Assembly (NCBI GenBank): GCA_013397845.1
Contig: VZTG01001985.1
Location: 1 to 64,000 of the forward strand
DNA: 64,000 bases
Direction: 5' to 3'
DNA from: Melanocharis versteri
Taxonomy: Eukaryota > Chordata > Aves > Passeriformes > Melanocharitidae
Shown here: positions 12,501 through 27,500 of the stretch, piece by piece
How positions within the stretch are numbered: position 1 is the first letter of the stretch
Layout: each line of letters begins with the position of its first letter
The notes under the pieces: model-generated
Database searches by the model: none
Told to the model about the DNA's origin: nothing
What the model saw: only the letters and a program-made list of their open reading frames with translations
Position numbers and translations under genes: made by a program

Positions 12501-15500
12501 TGATGTGGAAAGGTAGGCTCTGTGTGTTAGAGGACTCTGTGATGCTCGCTTGGCAAACAGTTTGGGACTCTCCATCTCCATTTTGTGATTCTGCAGGGAT
12601 ATTCTCCTTTCTCTTCTCAGCACTTTAAATTGAATATACAGTGTGCTTTAGAAAGGCTGCTGCCACTAGCATGGCTGCAAGCTCAGTCCCAGAGGACTTC
12701 AAATGCCTCCAGCACAACCCAGATTTAATTTAAAATAATTGCAATATAAAATAGCGTCTTCACATGTGCTGAGGGAGAGGAGAGAAAAATTAAACTGAGA
12801 GGGGCAACCCTACAGCAAGGCTCTGAAATCCCCAAACAGCACCAGAAACTCCACAAGCAAGTACAACACCTGTCCCAGAACAGCAGAGTTGCCAGACACC
12901 TTCCCTACTTCCAGACAGCCACCTGCATCCCCAGGCAAGTCCTGTGTGACCCTCTATCAAGAGGCGGTACTGCAAATTGTGTATTCTCCCCTGGAAGTGT
13001 CTCTAAGCAGTGCTGCAGGCAAGAACCTGCTTTCAGCTCACATACCTCATGCTTGTAGAGGGGATAAAACTTAGAGGGGATTCTTGGCCACTCAGCCCAA
13101 CTCCCACTAACTGCAGACACTCCCCCTGTATAATGTCTTTCCTAAACTCTGATTAAGCTTCTCTTCAGGGCAGCTAAACCATCTCCACTTTTCCCTGGGG
13201 AGGCTGCTGTTAAATGTAATTTTTATGGTAGTTTGGAACCATCTTTTAAGAGTAATGAAATCCTTTGTGGATGAAGTTTAACAGTGAAACTGGTGAAAAT
13301 GAAACAAATGTGCTTTACTCTCGTCTATGTACAAACTCAGGAGCATCCCTGCAGAAGCCTGACAGTCTTTTAACATGGGCTGGCCTTCAACTTTTGGTGC
13401 AGAAGCTCTGGAGAACAAGTTGCAGCAAAGCTTCTGACAGCCAAATTCCTCCCCACACTGTAAAGAATCCATGCTACAGATAGCAGACCTGGAGGGCAAG
13501 ACACTTCAGAAATATTTTTGCTGCCCAGAGCTTGCCCCTTTTGTTCAGCCCATTGAGTGGTTATCTCCTCACCATGCTGCTTGAGCCTGTGCTCCTGCTG
13601 GCATCAGCTCCACTGCTTCATAGGTAAAGCTCCCAGCTGCTCCAGGGGAACTTTCCATCCCCAGGGAGAAATCACTGCTCAGGCTTGTGGTGCTACCTCG
13701 GTCTTTCTGCTCTAGAGAAAAGAAAACAGAGCTACCTGAGTATCAGCTTGGTGTCATTCACTTTCTCTCCCTTTAAGCAATACACTTCCCTGTACTCTGT
13801 GCTCTTGTGAGGCCCCAAAGGCAGCACACCCACTTGGGGTCATCCTGAAGCTGGGAACCCAAGCCCACAAGCAATGAACCATTACCAGCACCCAGGGGCA
13901 CTGATGCTTGACAGCAGCACTCACTGAGCATGCAGATCTCTTCCAGGGTGAAGCCAGGTGGCAAACTCTTCCTTCTGGGGAAGGAAAGATAAAGTTACCT
14001 CAGGCACACTTCAGGGCAGTGTGGAGGCTGGCCATAGCCAGGTCTGTCACACACAGCAGATCAGAGCAGTGGGGAATTAGCTATGCAGGGGCAGAGGGGA
14101 GAGGATGGGCCAGTGTGCACTGACTCCTAACAGTCCCCACCCAAACCCCCTATGCTTTGAGAAGGTGGAAACAGGCAACACTGCACATAATGTGCTTATT
14201 CAGAGCATCCAGGGTGGGCTTGCTTCTTTCTGTCCCTCCTGAAATAAGACAGATTTATGCTGGGCAGTCTGTTAAAGACCAGCCACCTCTCTGTCCCCAC
14301 CAGTGCCTGATGGAGCTTGCTGTGCAGCCTGCTTGAGCCAGAGCAAATGTCTCTGGGTTCATCCGTGCTAAAGCAGCCACGGACAGTCATTAAGCAGAGA
14401 GCACATTTCAGCATGGACAGTTTTTCAGAGCACAACGTGGCACCTCACAAGCCTCGGCCCCATTTTGCAGCCTTCAGAGTGCAGAATAAATTAAAGAAAA
14501 CTGGGCCAGGACACCAGGGCTTCCATCTCCCCAAAGAAGCAGCACTAACAAGCTCCCTGGCTCTGTAGCCCATGCAGCAGCAAGCACAGGCTCCTTACCT
14601 CTGTGACTTCAGAGCAGAGAACTCCTCAGAGGTGATGTGCTTCAGAAAATTGAAGCAGAAAAAGAAAATCTGAGCAAAGGGAAAGAGAAGAGCGGTTCAG
14701 GAATGAACCCAAGGCTCCATGCAGCCTCTTATCTTGGTGAGGAGGTGCTGGCAGGAAGGAGATAGCAAAAAATCTGCAGCTACCCATCTCCAGTGTGCCA
14801 TGGGCTACCACCATCCCATCCTGGGCCTTCTCTTCCATGTAAACTGCCCCTCTGCTCCCTGCAACGGGGAGGCCCAGAAAGGAAGGGGAACAAGAAGTCT
14901 CCTTATCAATGCCTTGCACACATGCTGCAAGCCCACAGGAGGTACTTATGCCATTGGTGCAGAATGGAACAGAGATGGCAGCAGCTGCTTATACACCCAG
15001 GTAAGCAGCAAACCCAGCAGGACTTGCACGGTTAGAGCCACATGCTCCACCTCAGCAGCAGACCTGCACCACATCTGGAAGCAGGAGGTACCTACAGCAT
15101 TTGCGGCCCCAAGCTCGTGCCCTGCCACACCCCAGTCTGCTCTGCATCATTCACCCCACTGTGCCTCTGCCACACCACCCACCCGTGCAGAGCTGTGCCC
15201 TTCTCCTGGGAGAAGTGGGGAGCAAGGAGTGCGAGAGGCAGCCAGGCACCCCCTCTCCTGCTGCAGCTACTGACTCCACCCATGACCAAGCAGGCACCAG
15301 AACAGAGCTGCCAGGCTTGAGCCAGCAGAACTCCAGGAAAGGAATGAATAGGAGGAATTATACTAAAACAGGGATTTTGTACCCCTGAAAGATGGAAAAT
15401 AGGCCAGGGACCTATTTGAAGGCAGAAGATTCCTTAGTAAGGTGAGAGTTTGAGGAGCAGAGAACTAGCAACAGGGTTAGACATACACCCCACCTCTTTT

Positions 15501-18500
15501 CTCTTCAGAAACAATATTGCACTACACTGCAACTATAGTCAAGAGCAATCTTTTTTGCTGCTACACAGTGAAAGATTTTGAAGATAATTACTTCCACTAA
15601 TTTTAAGCGTGTCCCAGACCCATATGGGCACCGGCAGACACATCCCACCAAATTCACACACTGGAACCAGCACAAGCTGCTCCATGAGCCTGTGATGACA
15701 TGCAATCCACATGCAGCTGCAGCACCCAGGCAGGAGGGCTGGCACTCAGGACAAGCACACAAGACTATCCAGCTTTATTTTCAAAGAGTCACACACCTTA
15801 AGCATCCTTCTCACTGCTGAGCTGAACAGCAAGTCCTAGCACCCTCTGACGTGGGGCCTGAACACTAATGGCACAGGAGGGAAACTGGCAGCAGTGACAC
15901 CCCCCAACAAAGAGTGAAGCAACCCCCCAACTTATACATCACAAATTGACAGGGCAAAGCTCTTACCTCGTGTTTCCAGCACCTGAACAATATTTTTAGA
16001 GCCCGGCCACACCACTGATACTACCAGGAGCAGGCAGTAAATGCTGCTACCATAAACAGGTATCCTGAGAACACAAAGCAGTGCTCAGCCACTGCCCCAG
16101 ACCAAACACTCACCTCTTCTCCTTTACTGAGTCGATCGACTAACATGTGCCTGGAAAGAGAGCAAGGGAAGCTCAGACATATGCCTGAATCAGCAGAAGA
16201 GTATAAGCTGTCAAGAACAGCCAGATGTCTGAGCCCCCAGGTAAAAAAAAAAAGGCATCAGCCCTTCTTGTCCCAGCTCATTGGGAGCTGCTCAAACATC
16301 AACCTTTGGCTGTGAACAAACATCAAAGATAACCCCTCAAGGCTTCTCCCCTGTTGCACAGGGATGCACATGTGAGTAAAACTTATCATGCCTACCCAAA
16401 GAGAAACCAGTCATAGGCCACTGTCAGGTAGAGAATCTCAGATGGCTCCAGGGATGTGTGGATCAGCCCGTCCTGCAAAGCAAATGACACAGCCTTCAGG
16501 CAGCAGCCCTGGGGACTGGAACTTGGGAATTCATGATCTGCTGAAAACTGTCACGGTGATCCAGGGTGCCCATCTTCCTCTACCTGCCTGCGACAGCACG
16601 TCCGAAGGAACATAAGGAACATTAACAGCTCCACCACCACTTCCTGGGGACAGCCACTCACCCTCCAAGCAATCAGCCCCATAAGCAGAGGAGGTCAGCC
16701 AGGTACTCACAGCCCATAAGGAGAGGCGCAATAAGGAGATGAAGAGAGGCGTTCGATCCCAGCCGGATATACAGTGCACCAGGAGCCCACTGTCATCTGC
16801 TCCAGGCAGGGGTAGGAAGGAGAAGGAAAAAAAAAGGATGTTGCAATGAGACAAATGACTTCTTTATGGCAAATCTGTAGAGACAAGCTACTCTCTGTCC
16901 CTACAGCCCAGGCTCAAGAGCAGAGCTCAGCCAGAACATTCTGTCTTAAATACAGCAGCCAACAAATTGCTCAGAGTGTCCTGGGTTGTCAGCAGCACCA
17001 GCTGATGTGATGTCCTGGTCCTGACAGCTGCTCAGGACACAGAGTCATTAGGTATGAACATCACTCTACTACCCTGAACATACACTTACCCAGCTGCAAC
17101 CCACTATCACAATCTATTCTTACACTGGTGAGAAAACAGCTCCAATTGAACATTTTTTCAGTCTCACTAACCTTCCTGCTGCACATTGAGCAGAGGCACA
17201 CACAAGGCACAAATCCTACACCCCACAGAAAACGTGCAGTGTGTCCCAGCACAGCTACTGCAGGAGAGTGTAGCTGGCCATGCTGTCAGAGCCAGCCACG
17301 GCTCCATCCATCAGTGCTAGGTCACAGTGCCCAGAGGGAATGGGATGCCAAACAGGGCAATAGACACTCTTCAAAGAGTTGGGGTGTACATGATGAAAGG
17401 GGGTGGAAGGGGCTCTTAAACAGGCACCAAATGAGATCCTGTACTGGGGGGACAAAACACAGCTAACCAGCAAAACAAGAGCAAGAGTCAAAAAGCAAAG
17501 AAACAATGTTTCTTCTTTTCAGGTTTAAAGTAGTAAAACAATAGGCTAAGTTTTCAGATGTCCCTTCATGTTCAGGAAGAAAGGGTTTTGAAGGAATCAG
17601 CAAGTCCCCCTCTAAGAGGGGAGCTGGAGTTCTGAGATGGTAGGACCATCACCCTGTTTTGAAGGGAGAGAATTAAAAATGACTTCAGTATTGGGAGTTG
17701 ATCCACAGTGGCACTAATACCATCAGCTGTTCTTCCAGGGACAGTGACTGCTCCAGTTACACTGCTGGGAGTAAGGAGTTTGCCTTACCATCACTATTGA
17801 TAATGGAGATCAGCAGCTTCAGGTAGTTCTGTGTCTGTTGTACGAGGTCCCAGCTCTGCAGAAAGAGGAATGTTGATGGTAAGGGTCTGCCCACAGCAAA
17901 AGGCTGTTCTGCAGTTCAGAGCTGCAGTCCAGAGCAAAGCAGAAATAACCACGTGGCTGTTCCTCAAAGTGACAGACTTCCCCTTTGTATCAATCCCCCC
18001 ATCCTCTGCAAAAGGAACTCTGGGACAAGATACCAGGTAGGCAAATAAAACAATACAAGGCCATCTCTACTGTCTTCCTGGCTGGCAGAGGAGCTGCTTT
18101 GCCTGCAGCCCCAAAGCTCCAAAGCAGCCCATGCCCAGAGAGGCAGCAAACACCTGCAAGAGCACCGACCCGGTTCTGCACTCGTGCACTTTACCAAGTG
18201 GCAGAGCCACATTCCAGCCATGTGTGCAATGCCAGCAGCACGATGGGATGTGCAGGCCAAGGCCAGCGGCCTGTTCCCACAACCCAAGCACTTCGCTCAG
18301 AACTCTGCGGTCCTTGAAAACATCCCCACCAGGCTGCTGGCAAGAGGGCTGACCCTCACTCATCCTCCAGACAGGCAACGGACTTCTGCAGTAACCCCCA
18401 AGTAGCAGCAGAACTACAGAAGGGCTCTGAACTCAGAGAACTCCAGCACTACAAGACATACAGGTGAAAAGTATCAGAACAAGCGCAAGCTTGTCACTTG

Positions 18501-21500
18501 ACCATCACATCATGAGAAGATGCAGGGAATTTCAGTGGTTTGATCAGAATCAGAACTAGCTCAAGGTAAATAAGATAGCACTGGCAAGGAAAAAGCAGAG
18601 TGGGACACATTTCATTGCAGAAGCGTTAGTGGTATAAGTGACACGCGACCACAAGCAACAGAACCCTCGCCGCGTGCTTGCATGTGTGCACATCTGTGTG
18701 TAACCACACTGAAGACTAGTGTCAGACAAAGAACATATTGCTCAGCCGTGAAGCCTGCAGAGCCACAAAAGAGTAGGGAAACAGGGAACACAGTCAGCCC
18801 GCAGCAGAAAAACACATAATTACAAAATCTTTTATCTGCCCAATTCAATCCATCTTCTGCTTATTTTAGAAGGCATCATCCAATTACGCAGTCTGATCTC
18901 TCCATACCACAAACGAGAAAGTTTTCTTCAGTTGCCCTAAGTACAGCCTGAAGCTTGCACTTGGCAACATCTTTGCCCAGAGAAGCATCTCAAATAGGGT
19001 GACAGCTCATTACTCCTTTGGCGGCATGTTCCAGCAGATTATCCTCAAAAATAACATGCAAGACTACTTTTCCTTATCTGAAGGCCTGATTTCAGACGCA
19101 GATATTGCTTCCTGTGCAGCTCTTCTTCCCCAGACTGAAGAGTGCTTTAGAATTAGTATTTTCTCCCTATAAATGTACTTACACATTAATCAAGTCAACC
19201 CTCCATCACCTTAGTGATTAGCTAAACAGACTGAGAACTTCAGTTTTGAGTGAAGCATGTCCTCCAGTCCTTAAATCATTTCTGCATCTATTTATTACAC
19301 CCTCTTCAATTTTTAATATCCTTTTTAAAATACTGGCTGCTCAGTATTCTAGAGAACAAGTTTCTAGCCATACACAGGCTGTAGTTCTATTAGTTCTGCT
19401 TCAAATTTTCTGTGATTCTGCTTATGCTGGCACTTAAACAGTATTTACATCACTGACAACAAACACTGGCCCAGCACAGGGAGCTCTGCTGGTTCTATGG
19501 TGCTTCCAGCCACAGGGCACAGCAACGTGACATGCTCCAGCACAGTCAATCCCCACAAAACCTGGTAGATCCACTGATGTGTGAAATGGAGCACACTAAT
19601 CAGTAGTATAAGGTGATACTCCCTAGTGTGAACAAAGATAAACTTTGAGGCTTGAGCAAACAGAAGAGTTCCATTACTGTTTGCCACGCTGTCAGTAATT
19701 AGGAGTGGAGACCTGCCATGGTCAGTTATGAATTTCTACTGCTCTCCCATAGGAAGGCACCCTGCACGCCCATGAAGAAGGTGCCCAGTCCCTCAGCTCT
19801 GCTCACAGAGGAGAAGGTTGACCTCTCTCAAGACTCCCCACAGCCAAAGCACTCTTCCCAGAGCAAGCTAGTGTCGAGCTGAGATTGAGAACAGGTAATA
19901 CTGCTTTCTGTTTCCTGTCTTGTTCCTTACCTTTGTTAGCAACCTATTTCCCTAATGGATTGCAAATTTTCAAAAGCTACAGAAAAAGGTTTGACTTTAC
20001 AGTCAGCTGCCTCAGGGCACAGCAAGCCACGGAGCTTTTGGGTACAGGATTTCCACTGCTGTTCTGAACTGTCAAGCAGCCTCACCCCCACTGGGATGGT
20101 ATGAAGTGAGCCAGATTACAGCAACAGGAGCAAGTCAGATTTCAAATCTCTCCTGATCCTTCCTGAATACATCCCTGACCTCCCACAGAGACATCCACTT
20201 TGCTCACCTGGTACTCGCTCCAATCAATATTCAGAGATTGGGTCAGAGAGACTGGGATACTTAATGGAGCATCTACATAGTCCTGTAAAAAACCCAAACA
20301 CAGTTGGTCAGAGAAAAGTCATGACTTGAAGGGAGTGAGCTCCAGAAAAAACCAAGACAACAAATGCCAAATGGTGCATTAGAAAAAAACATCTCAGCAA
20401 AGCATCTTTGGATGCAAAATCCTGAAGATGTAAGAATAAACTCAGACTCTTGGAAGGACTAATGGACAACAGGAGCTTTTACGTACTCCCAACAGTGAAA
20501 GCTGGGCATATTAGTCTCTGAATTTCTGTAAGACTGCCCCACTCAACCATCCCCTCAGCAGGAGACAGAATATGAAGAAAGAACTGAGAACCAAGGCTAT
20601 CAACGAGAATTCAGAATATCAGAATTCAAAACTGGGAGCAACCCATACCTTTCATGAGAGGTCGAGCATCCTAGACTTCAGGATAATGATTCATTTATTT
20701 TACACATGAATTTTACAATCAATCATTTAGTACATTCCCTATCTGTTTTGTTTGTCCTGTTGATTTCTTCCTTGTGATCAGAAATAGGCCCATGACATAC
20801 ACACCATCATTGAGGAACTGGGAGGCAAGACTTAAGCCCAGTAAAACACAGCTCTCCATTTTGTAACATCCATGTACCTGTTTCCAGTTAAATATGAGAC
20901 CTTCAGCTGTATAATCCCGGTCTTTGTAGTCCTTAAAAAATTCACAGCCTGCAAGAAAAAGAGATAATGAACAACGATTCAGCTAACTGGTATCTAACAA
21001 GTGAGGTGCCCTGTGGGACTAGGAGTGCTGGCAGCTCGGGGCTCCAGAAATCCAAACCAATCAAAACTGCTGCCTGTGGGAAGAGAAGAGCAGTAATCCT
21101 CAGTACACTGCGCAGCACGGCCTCCAGCAACAACAGCCCAGGGCACTTAGCAGTACAGACACTCACACAGCAAAGGGCAAACTCCAAACACAGCAAATGG
21201 GGAGCTTGAGGGACTGATTTAATTTTTTCCTGAACAAGAGGTTTCACCAAGGAGCTACATTTTGCAGGGCCGTGGACTTTTGTACAGATCTAAGGCATCA
21301 GCTTGACATGCTGATTGAGAAGGAACCACCAAAAGAAGGTGTTGGCAGAGCCCCGGGGAAAGCCAACTTTCACAGAGCATCTGCCACAGGTAACAAGAAA
21401 GGGCTCTGTCAGAGGTGGCTGTGATTTCTCTCATGCTCGAGTCTTCTCTTTCAAACATGGGATTTACCCCATCTGAAGGAAGGGGGTACATAACCACTCC

Positions 21501-24500
21501 CAAGCTTACCCCCACGCCCTCCCCTCCTGAAGTGTATCCTTCAGCTCGGCTCTTCTCAAACAACTATTTGAAGTCTCTGCTGCAAGCTGCAGCCACTTAG
21601 TCACAGCTGAGCAGCACCATTAGCACTGCGGCTGCCTGCAGGCTACAACACCTCTCCCAATGTGCTGTGTACACCTCAGCAGTGCCACAGTGCCCACACC
21701 ACCCAAACACCCCTGTGCCAGGCACACAACATGGAGAAGGATTCCCACCCCGCAAGTCACAAGTAACTTCAATGGAAAAAAAAAAACAAGTAAAGAATCT
21801 TTGTGCAAGGATAGCACTAATCCTCAAATATGCAGTCAGGACACAATCGGTCAGCTGAGGTTTAACTCCAATTAAACAACGACTTCATGCAAAGAACGGG
21901 GGATTATGGCATAAGTGCTGGCATCCACAAATACCAAAAGCTTCTACAGACACCCCATTTTAACCCAAGTCTTTCACTCCAGACAGTTCTTACTCTTCGC
22001 TGGGTAAAATCTGTCTGGATGGCTGAGCCCACAGAGTGGTGGTGAACGGAGTTAAATCCACTTGGTGTCTGGTCCCCAGGTTTTGTGGTGTTCCCCAGGG
22101 TTCAGTATTGGGGCCAGGCCTGTTTAATATCTTTACTGATGATCTGGATGAGGGGGATCAAATGCACCCTCAGCAAGAAGTGGAGTCATCAGCCCTGGAG
22201 GTATTTAAGAGACAGGTAGATGTGGCACTGAGAGACATGGTTTAGTGGGAGACTGGGCAGTGCTGAGTTAATGATTGGACTCGATGATCTTAAACGCCTT
22301 TTCCAACCAAAACAATTCTATGACTCTGTTTGGACACTGCCTTGCTCACCTAAGGCAACAGGATCTCAGAATAACTTCAGAAACAACATACAAAACAGAA
22401 ATTCTTTCAATGCAACCCTGGAAACATCAATAAGAATGTATCATGGCATTTGGCCAGTCACTAGAGGGTCTGCTGATCTTTAGATGTGTATGCCTCAGAT
22501 TTAACAGAATGACAACATTACCCCATGGACCAGCACTGCTGAAATCAGGCAACATCTGAAGGGAGTTTTTGCAGTTTTAAAAAGTTTACCTCTAGCGTGG
22601 CAGTGAAGAGCTGCTAAAAGAAAGCATCTGTCCCAGAGGGCAGAAGAGGAAGGACCATCACTGAATAATATTGCTTACCATATGCAGATCCTCATACAGA
22701 AACAACTCTGCAGCTTAACTCTATGAAGTCACTTCTTCTTCACTCCTTACAGCCCTACAGAAGACCTGTGTACACAGTCTTTCTCACGTTCCAAGTCTGG
22801 TGATGTGTGCAGCAGCAACATGTATCTGTGCTATGTACTACAGAAACCAGTAATACTCTTATTTCTGTACATTTTGGCAACCTGCATGGCAAACTCGATA
22901 GAAATCATGCAGCTTCTCTGAATTGTCACTAATTTCTGTATAAAATGAAATATACCTTTAAAAAAATATTTAAGAGTGACAACTAGCAATCAAGGAAAAG
23001 TCTGCGTCTGGATCATCCACCACAGTTTTGGTTTTTTCTTCTCTCCCTTTCTTTGTGCACTAAGGAGAAAGAAGAGTCTGCAGACAGACCTCAAGCACAG
23101 CAGCCTCGCATCTGATCCTGTTGCCAAGCCTGACATCAGCAGGCAGGCAGGAATATTCAGTTCATCTGTAAGAGTGCAAGTGACCCAGCAGCGGTTGCTA
23201 GGCACAGGGATGGATATAGCCAGGGAGATAGGCTGCAAAGGGCTGTCTCTGCCGTACACTTCAGGCTCAGGTGAACTGTTCTGCAAGCACCGAGGATTTC
23301 TTACAGTGGAGCTCTGGAACACTAGACTAGAAATTACCCTTAAGAATTTTACATAACAGAGAACAAAATATATATTTTGCATCAAGTAGTCGTCTGGAGT
23401 TGCAGAGATGTCAAAGGCCATCTTAACCAGCTCCACCTCTGGGACTTTTCCTCCGTGCTTGAATTAATAAGGACTGCTGAGAAATTTTTTTGCCACCTCA
23501 AAGAGTGCCTAATACTGACTCACACTGCCAGAGCATCCAGGTTCATTGCACTGTTCCCAGTTTAAAGGAGTTTTTCTCCAGAGGGAGCATAGGAAACATT
23601 CAGCAAGTCACATTCATTTACATATACACACATAGAGTTATTTCCCAGTCCCCAGAAACAGATTGTCACCTGTCCCTTGGGAGTCCCTCTGGACATCATT
23701 CCTGTACCTGGATATGGGATGGAGAGAAGCGTGAAATCAGCGTAACGTTGAGCTTTGTCCACCTTCTCAGAAGAGGTCACACTGCACAGGACAAGAGGAG
23801 AACAGCAGATATTTACAGAGTGTTTTTCACACAGACACCAGCACCTAAAAAACTACCTGTTGCATCTCCCTGCGCTATGACTTGACTCAGTAGTGAGCAG
23901 GGGCAGAACTTATGCAACACATCCACATAAACAGGTACAGCCCAAAATCACTAAAGCTTTTCTCCGAGACAAGTAGCAGAAACATCTCCCTCTGCTCCTA
24001 TGCACAAGCAGAGGGCTCCTTTGCTGTCTCCCTTCTGAAGCGGTGACTGTCTCATTACTATGAGCTCTACAGGGAAAAATGCACTGAGACTGCAGAAGAC
24101 AGATGAAAGCAGCTATGTTATACATTGATACAGTTTTCTGTGGCCTAAAACCTTGGGTTTTCTTTACAGCATCAGCTAACCTATCCTGCTGTAGAATTCT
24201 TCCAGGGAGTGCTCCCAGGATGCTGAGTGCATGCCTGACAGCAATTCACATATACGGGCTACACTAGCTGCAAACCAAAGCCTGCACAAAAACAAATGAA
24301 CCCAGACTCACTTCAAGCCAAATTTCACCTTCTTGTTTTCCACCATCAGGTCACAGATATATCGGACAGACAGGTATCGAAGCAGCTTGATGTCATGCCC
24401 TCTGACCTTGTCAAACAGCTGGGAATCTGCATTTCTGCAAGACAGAATGAGGCAAAGCAAGGTGAGCATGGAAGATTGACCAAGTTGAGTCAGATTCTTC

Positions 24501-27500
24501 CCAGCTGAGCCACAGTTCTTCCCTGAACCACTTCTAGCCATAAGCAGTACAGCATGAGCCTTGTCTCCACAGGTCTGATTCAGACTCTGCAAAGAACTGA
24601 CACTGCAAGCTTTGTGCTCATGGTCCCTTCCCACAACTCACTCCGTTCTGCAACAAACACATAAGACACAATTTCTACAGCCTGGAGATGTACTTTTTGA
24701 TGAAGTAAACACAGCCGTGCCCTTCAAAAAGCTTTTTTAATGGCTCTACATATTCCTGTCTCCAGCCCTACCCTTTGGCAATAGATTAGCAGACTTCAGC
24801 TACACTAGGTTCAACCATCCATTAATATTCAAGACTCTTTTCCAAAAGCAAGGAAAGTAAGACCCTAAGCCTGGCGCTGGGTTTCAAGCCTGTGCCCAAA
24901 ACCCAAACCAGAAAAGAGCAGAACTGAGTGGCTGAGCCAGTCAGCTTATGTCCAAACTGCCTTTTCCTCATCCCAATGATGCATACAAACCTAAGCGCAG
25001 GGTCTTCCTCGGAAATGTCTTCTGCATCTGCCCAAGCATCATCAGAACCTCCTGCAAGAGAGGCATTAAGAACTGAAGCTTTTGTAAACCAACTCAACTC
25101 CCAGTCTGACAAGGTATGTACACAAACAAAAAGGTCATGGTTCGGCGCCTACTCTTCACACCCAAATGTAGTTCCTCGCATTTCCTCTTCCTGAAAAGCT
25201 TGTTTTCTAATGTAGCTTTCTAACTTTTCTAATATAGTTTTCTAACTCTTTCCTTGTCATTGCAAAGTACCTGGGCAGGTCAAACCCATGACTGACAGCC
25301 AGAGGACACCTCAAAAATGGTATGCAGTGCTTTTTTAAGCCAAGCTCCAGATCCCACACTACTGACACCCACTACTCCCTTGAAGAGCTTTCCCTGGAGT
25401 CCAGTATATCTCACCATTAGCAGCACTGATTCCCAATGATTAGTCAAGCAACAGCAAGTTCTAATCCTCTTTCCTCCATTATTCCCATCCCCAATGTTTG
25501 GGAATTGGTACCCTGAATCCTTTGGGATGCCTTTATTTGCCTACATGTTTCCCGTAACTCACTCTTCATCCTCAAGTTCTTTCATCACTGGTTCTTATGA
25601 GCTGTGGCACTGTCCTGTAGTACAGTGCTTGGAAATGGGACACGAGGTTTCAGTCTGTGCTCTGTTATGCTAAGCCTGATAGAAGCAGCCCATGCTAGAG
25701 CTCTCACTGGTCTTGGGAATAGCTTGGCCTCATGTGTAGGTCTCTGTCCCAGCACTAACCAGCCTTACCATGCAGACAGTGAAAATGACTGCTCACTCAC
25801 CAGAGAAGATATAGTTGTAGCCAGTGCGTCCATAGAGCTCTCCCCAGCCGGCCAGTGTTGCTGATCTGCAAATATGCTGGAGGAAGATTTTTTTATTAAT
25901 CACACAGGCCCCAGGAGTCTTTTCCTTACCATGCCTATTTGCTGTCAGGTTACATAAAAAGGGTTGGTACCTACAGCTATCAACTCTCAGCAGTCTGCCC
26001 TGCAACCCTGGTCCAGACTGAGTTCTCCAAACACAGCAAACTCCCAAGTGCCTTTATCTGTAGCTAGTTTTTAAATCATATTTTCATCTCCAGTTCTCCA
26101 ATGCATTAATACAGTCAGTTCCTGCCAAGTTAGCAACACACGCTCTGTTAATACCCTGCTTGAGCCTTATTTCCACATTCCTCTGGATGAGATTATGGAT
26201 GGTCCCAAGACGACTCTGGGCAGTTCACTCCTGCAGAAAAAGGTCAGCAGATGCAGCCCACGATGGCTTCAGTCAAGCTACATTAAAATTGTCACAGGTA
26301 TGATTTTGCTATTCATACAGTGCTTCTAAATTCAACTAAGAAAACTGAATTAAGCTACTTAAATTCTAAATGAGACTATTCCTACAGGGCTTCAACAGAG
26401 TTTTAAGTAATTCACATAAAAATGAATCTAATATCAATTTCTTACAGATTCCCTTGCAGACAAGCCCACACATTCATAAGACCATTTATGCAATCTTGCC
26501 TCCCCCTAAAGGAGACAAGACAAAGGAAACTTCTCTGAAGAGAGGAAAGTTACTCAAAGGGAGCTGCTGGGAAGAGTAAGGGACAAACAAGGACAATAAT
26601 TATCTTTTCCCTCTGAAACACCAAATATCTTTAGCACTTCAGAAGAGACATACATTGAAGAAAAAAAAAATTAAGTTAGCTCTTTGGTGCAAGGCTCATG
26701 ACTTGGTGGAGGAGAACAGCCTGAAGTGCCCACAGACAACTTACGCAGCCTAGACAGCAAATGCTACCTGCCACTACAGGCCGCCTGCTTGTACCTAAGC
26801 ATAGATTTTTTTACAGCATTTGGAAAAGTGACAAGTGACTGAAGATGTGGCTGCACAGTTCAAATGGCAGGGGGAAAGGTAATTTTCTCAGTAAAGACAG
26901 GTAACCCACGAAGCTTTACCTTTCCCTTGTACAGAATGACTGGGCAAACAAAGCGTCCTCTACACCTGGCCATCTTACTCCGGTTGATGAGGTCCTGCAG
27001 TTTGCCAACCTGCACAGTGCTCTCAAACCTAGTGGGCAGAGATTCAGGTCAGTACACAGAGCATCTTCTCACACGTCTTTCAGCAAAGCTGCCACAGACA
27101 CCCTGGGCTGCAATCCCATTCCTTTCCCTAGAAGCTAGCTCTGAAGTTAGTAAGCATGAAAACACCTCTTTGAGAATTGCTTCTGCTGCTGTACAACACA
27201 TTTGGAGACTTTTCTGTCACCTCTTCTTTATTTTGAAAGACCAATGCACAGTACATGACAGCACCATCAGGAACTGGCAATATGAGCACCATCCGTTGGG
27301 TCTGCCTCAGACTAACATGTGGATTACTAGGGAAGGACAGCCAGTGTCTACAAAAATACATGTTCTGTTTTCCTGCCTATCACCTTTCCATTCAAAAGCA
27401 GCTCAGCATTACCATCACAGTGAATTCACTATCAGAGCAATATTTTTGCAAGGAAAAAAGAAATATAATAGAAAATCGTATCTGGAACACTCCATGAACC

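Larger units (their letters stand above)
23782..26919 (-). other. MTMR14: MTMR14 introns 3-6 (short introns around exons 4-6)
   Basis: Between the three exons here the introns run 23,782-24,311, 24,435-24,990, 25,052-25,800 and 25,877-26,919. None holds a recognisable repeat or second gene. Confidence 0.6.
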
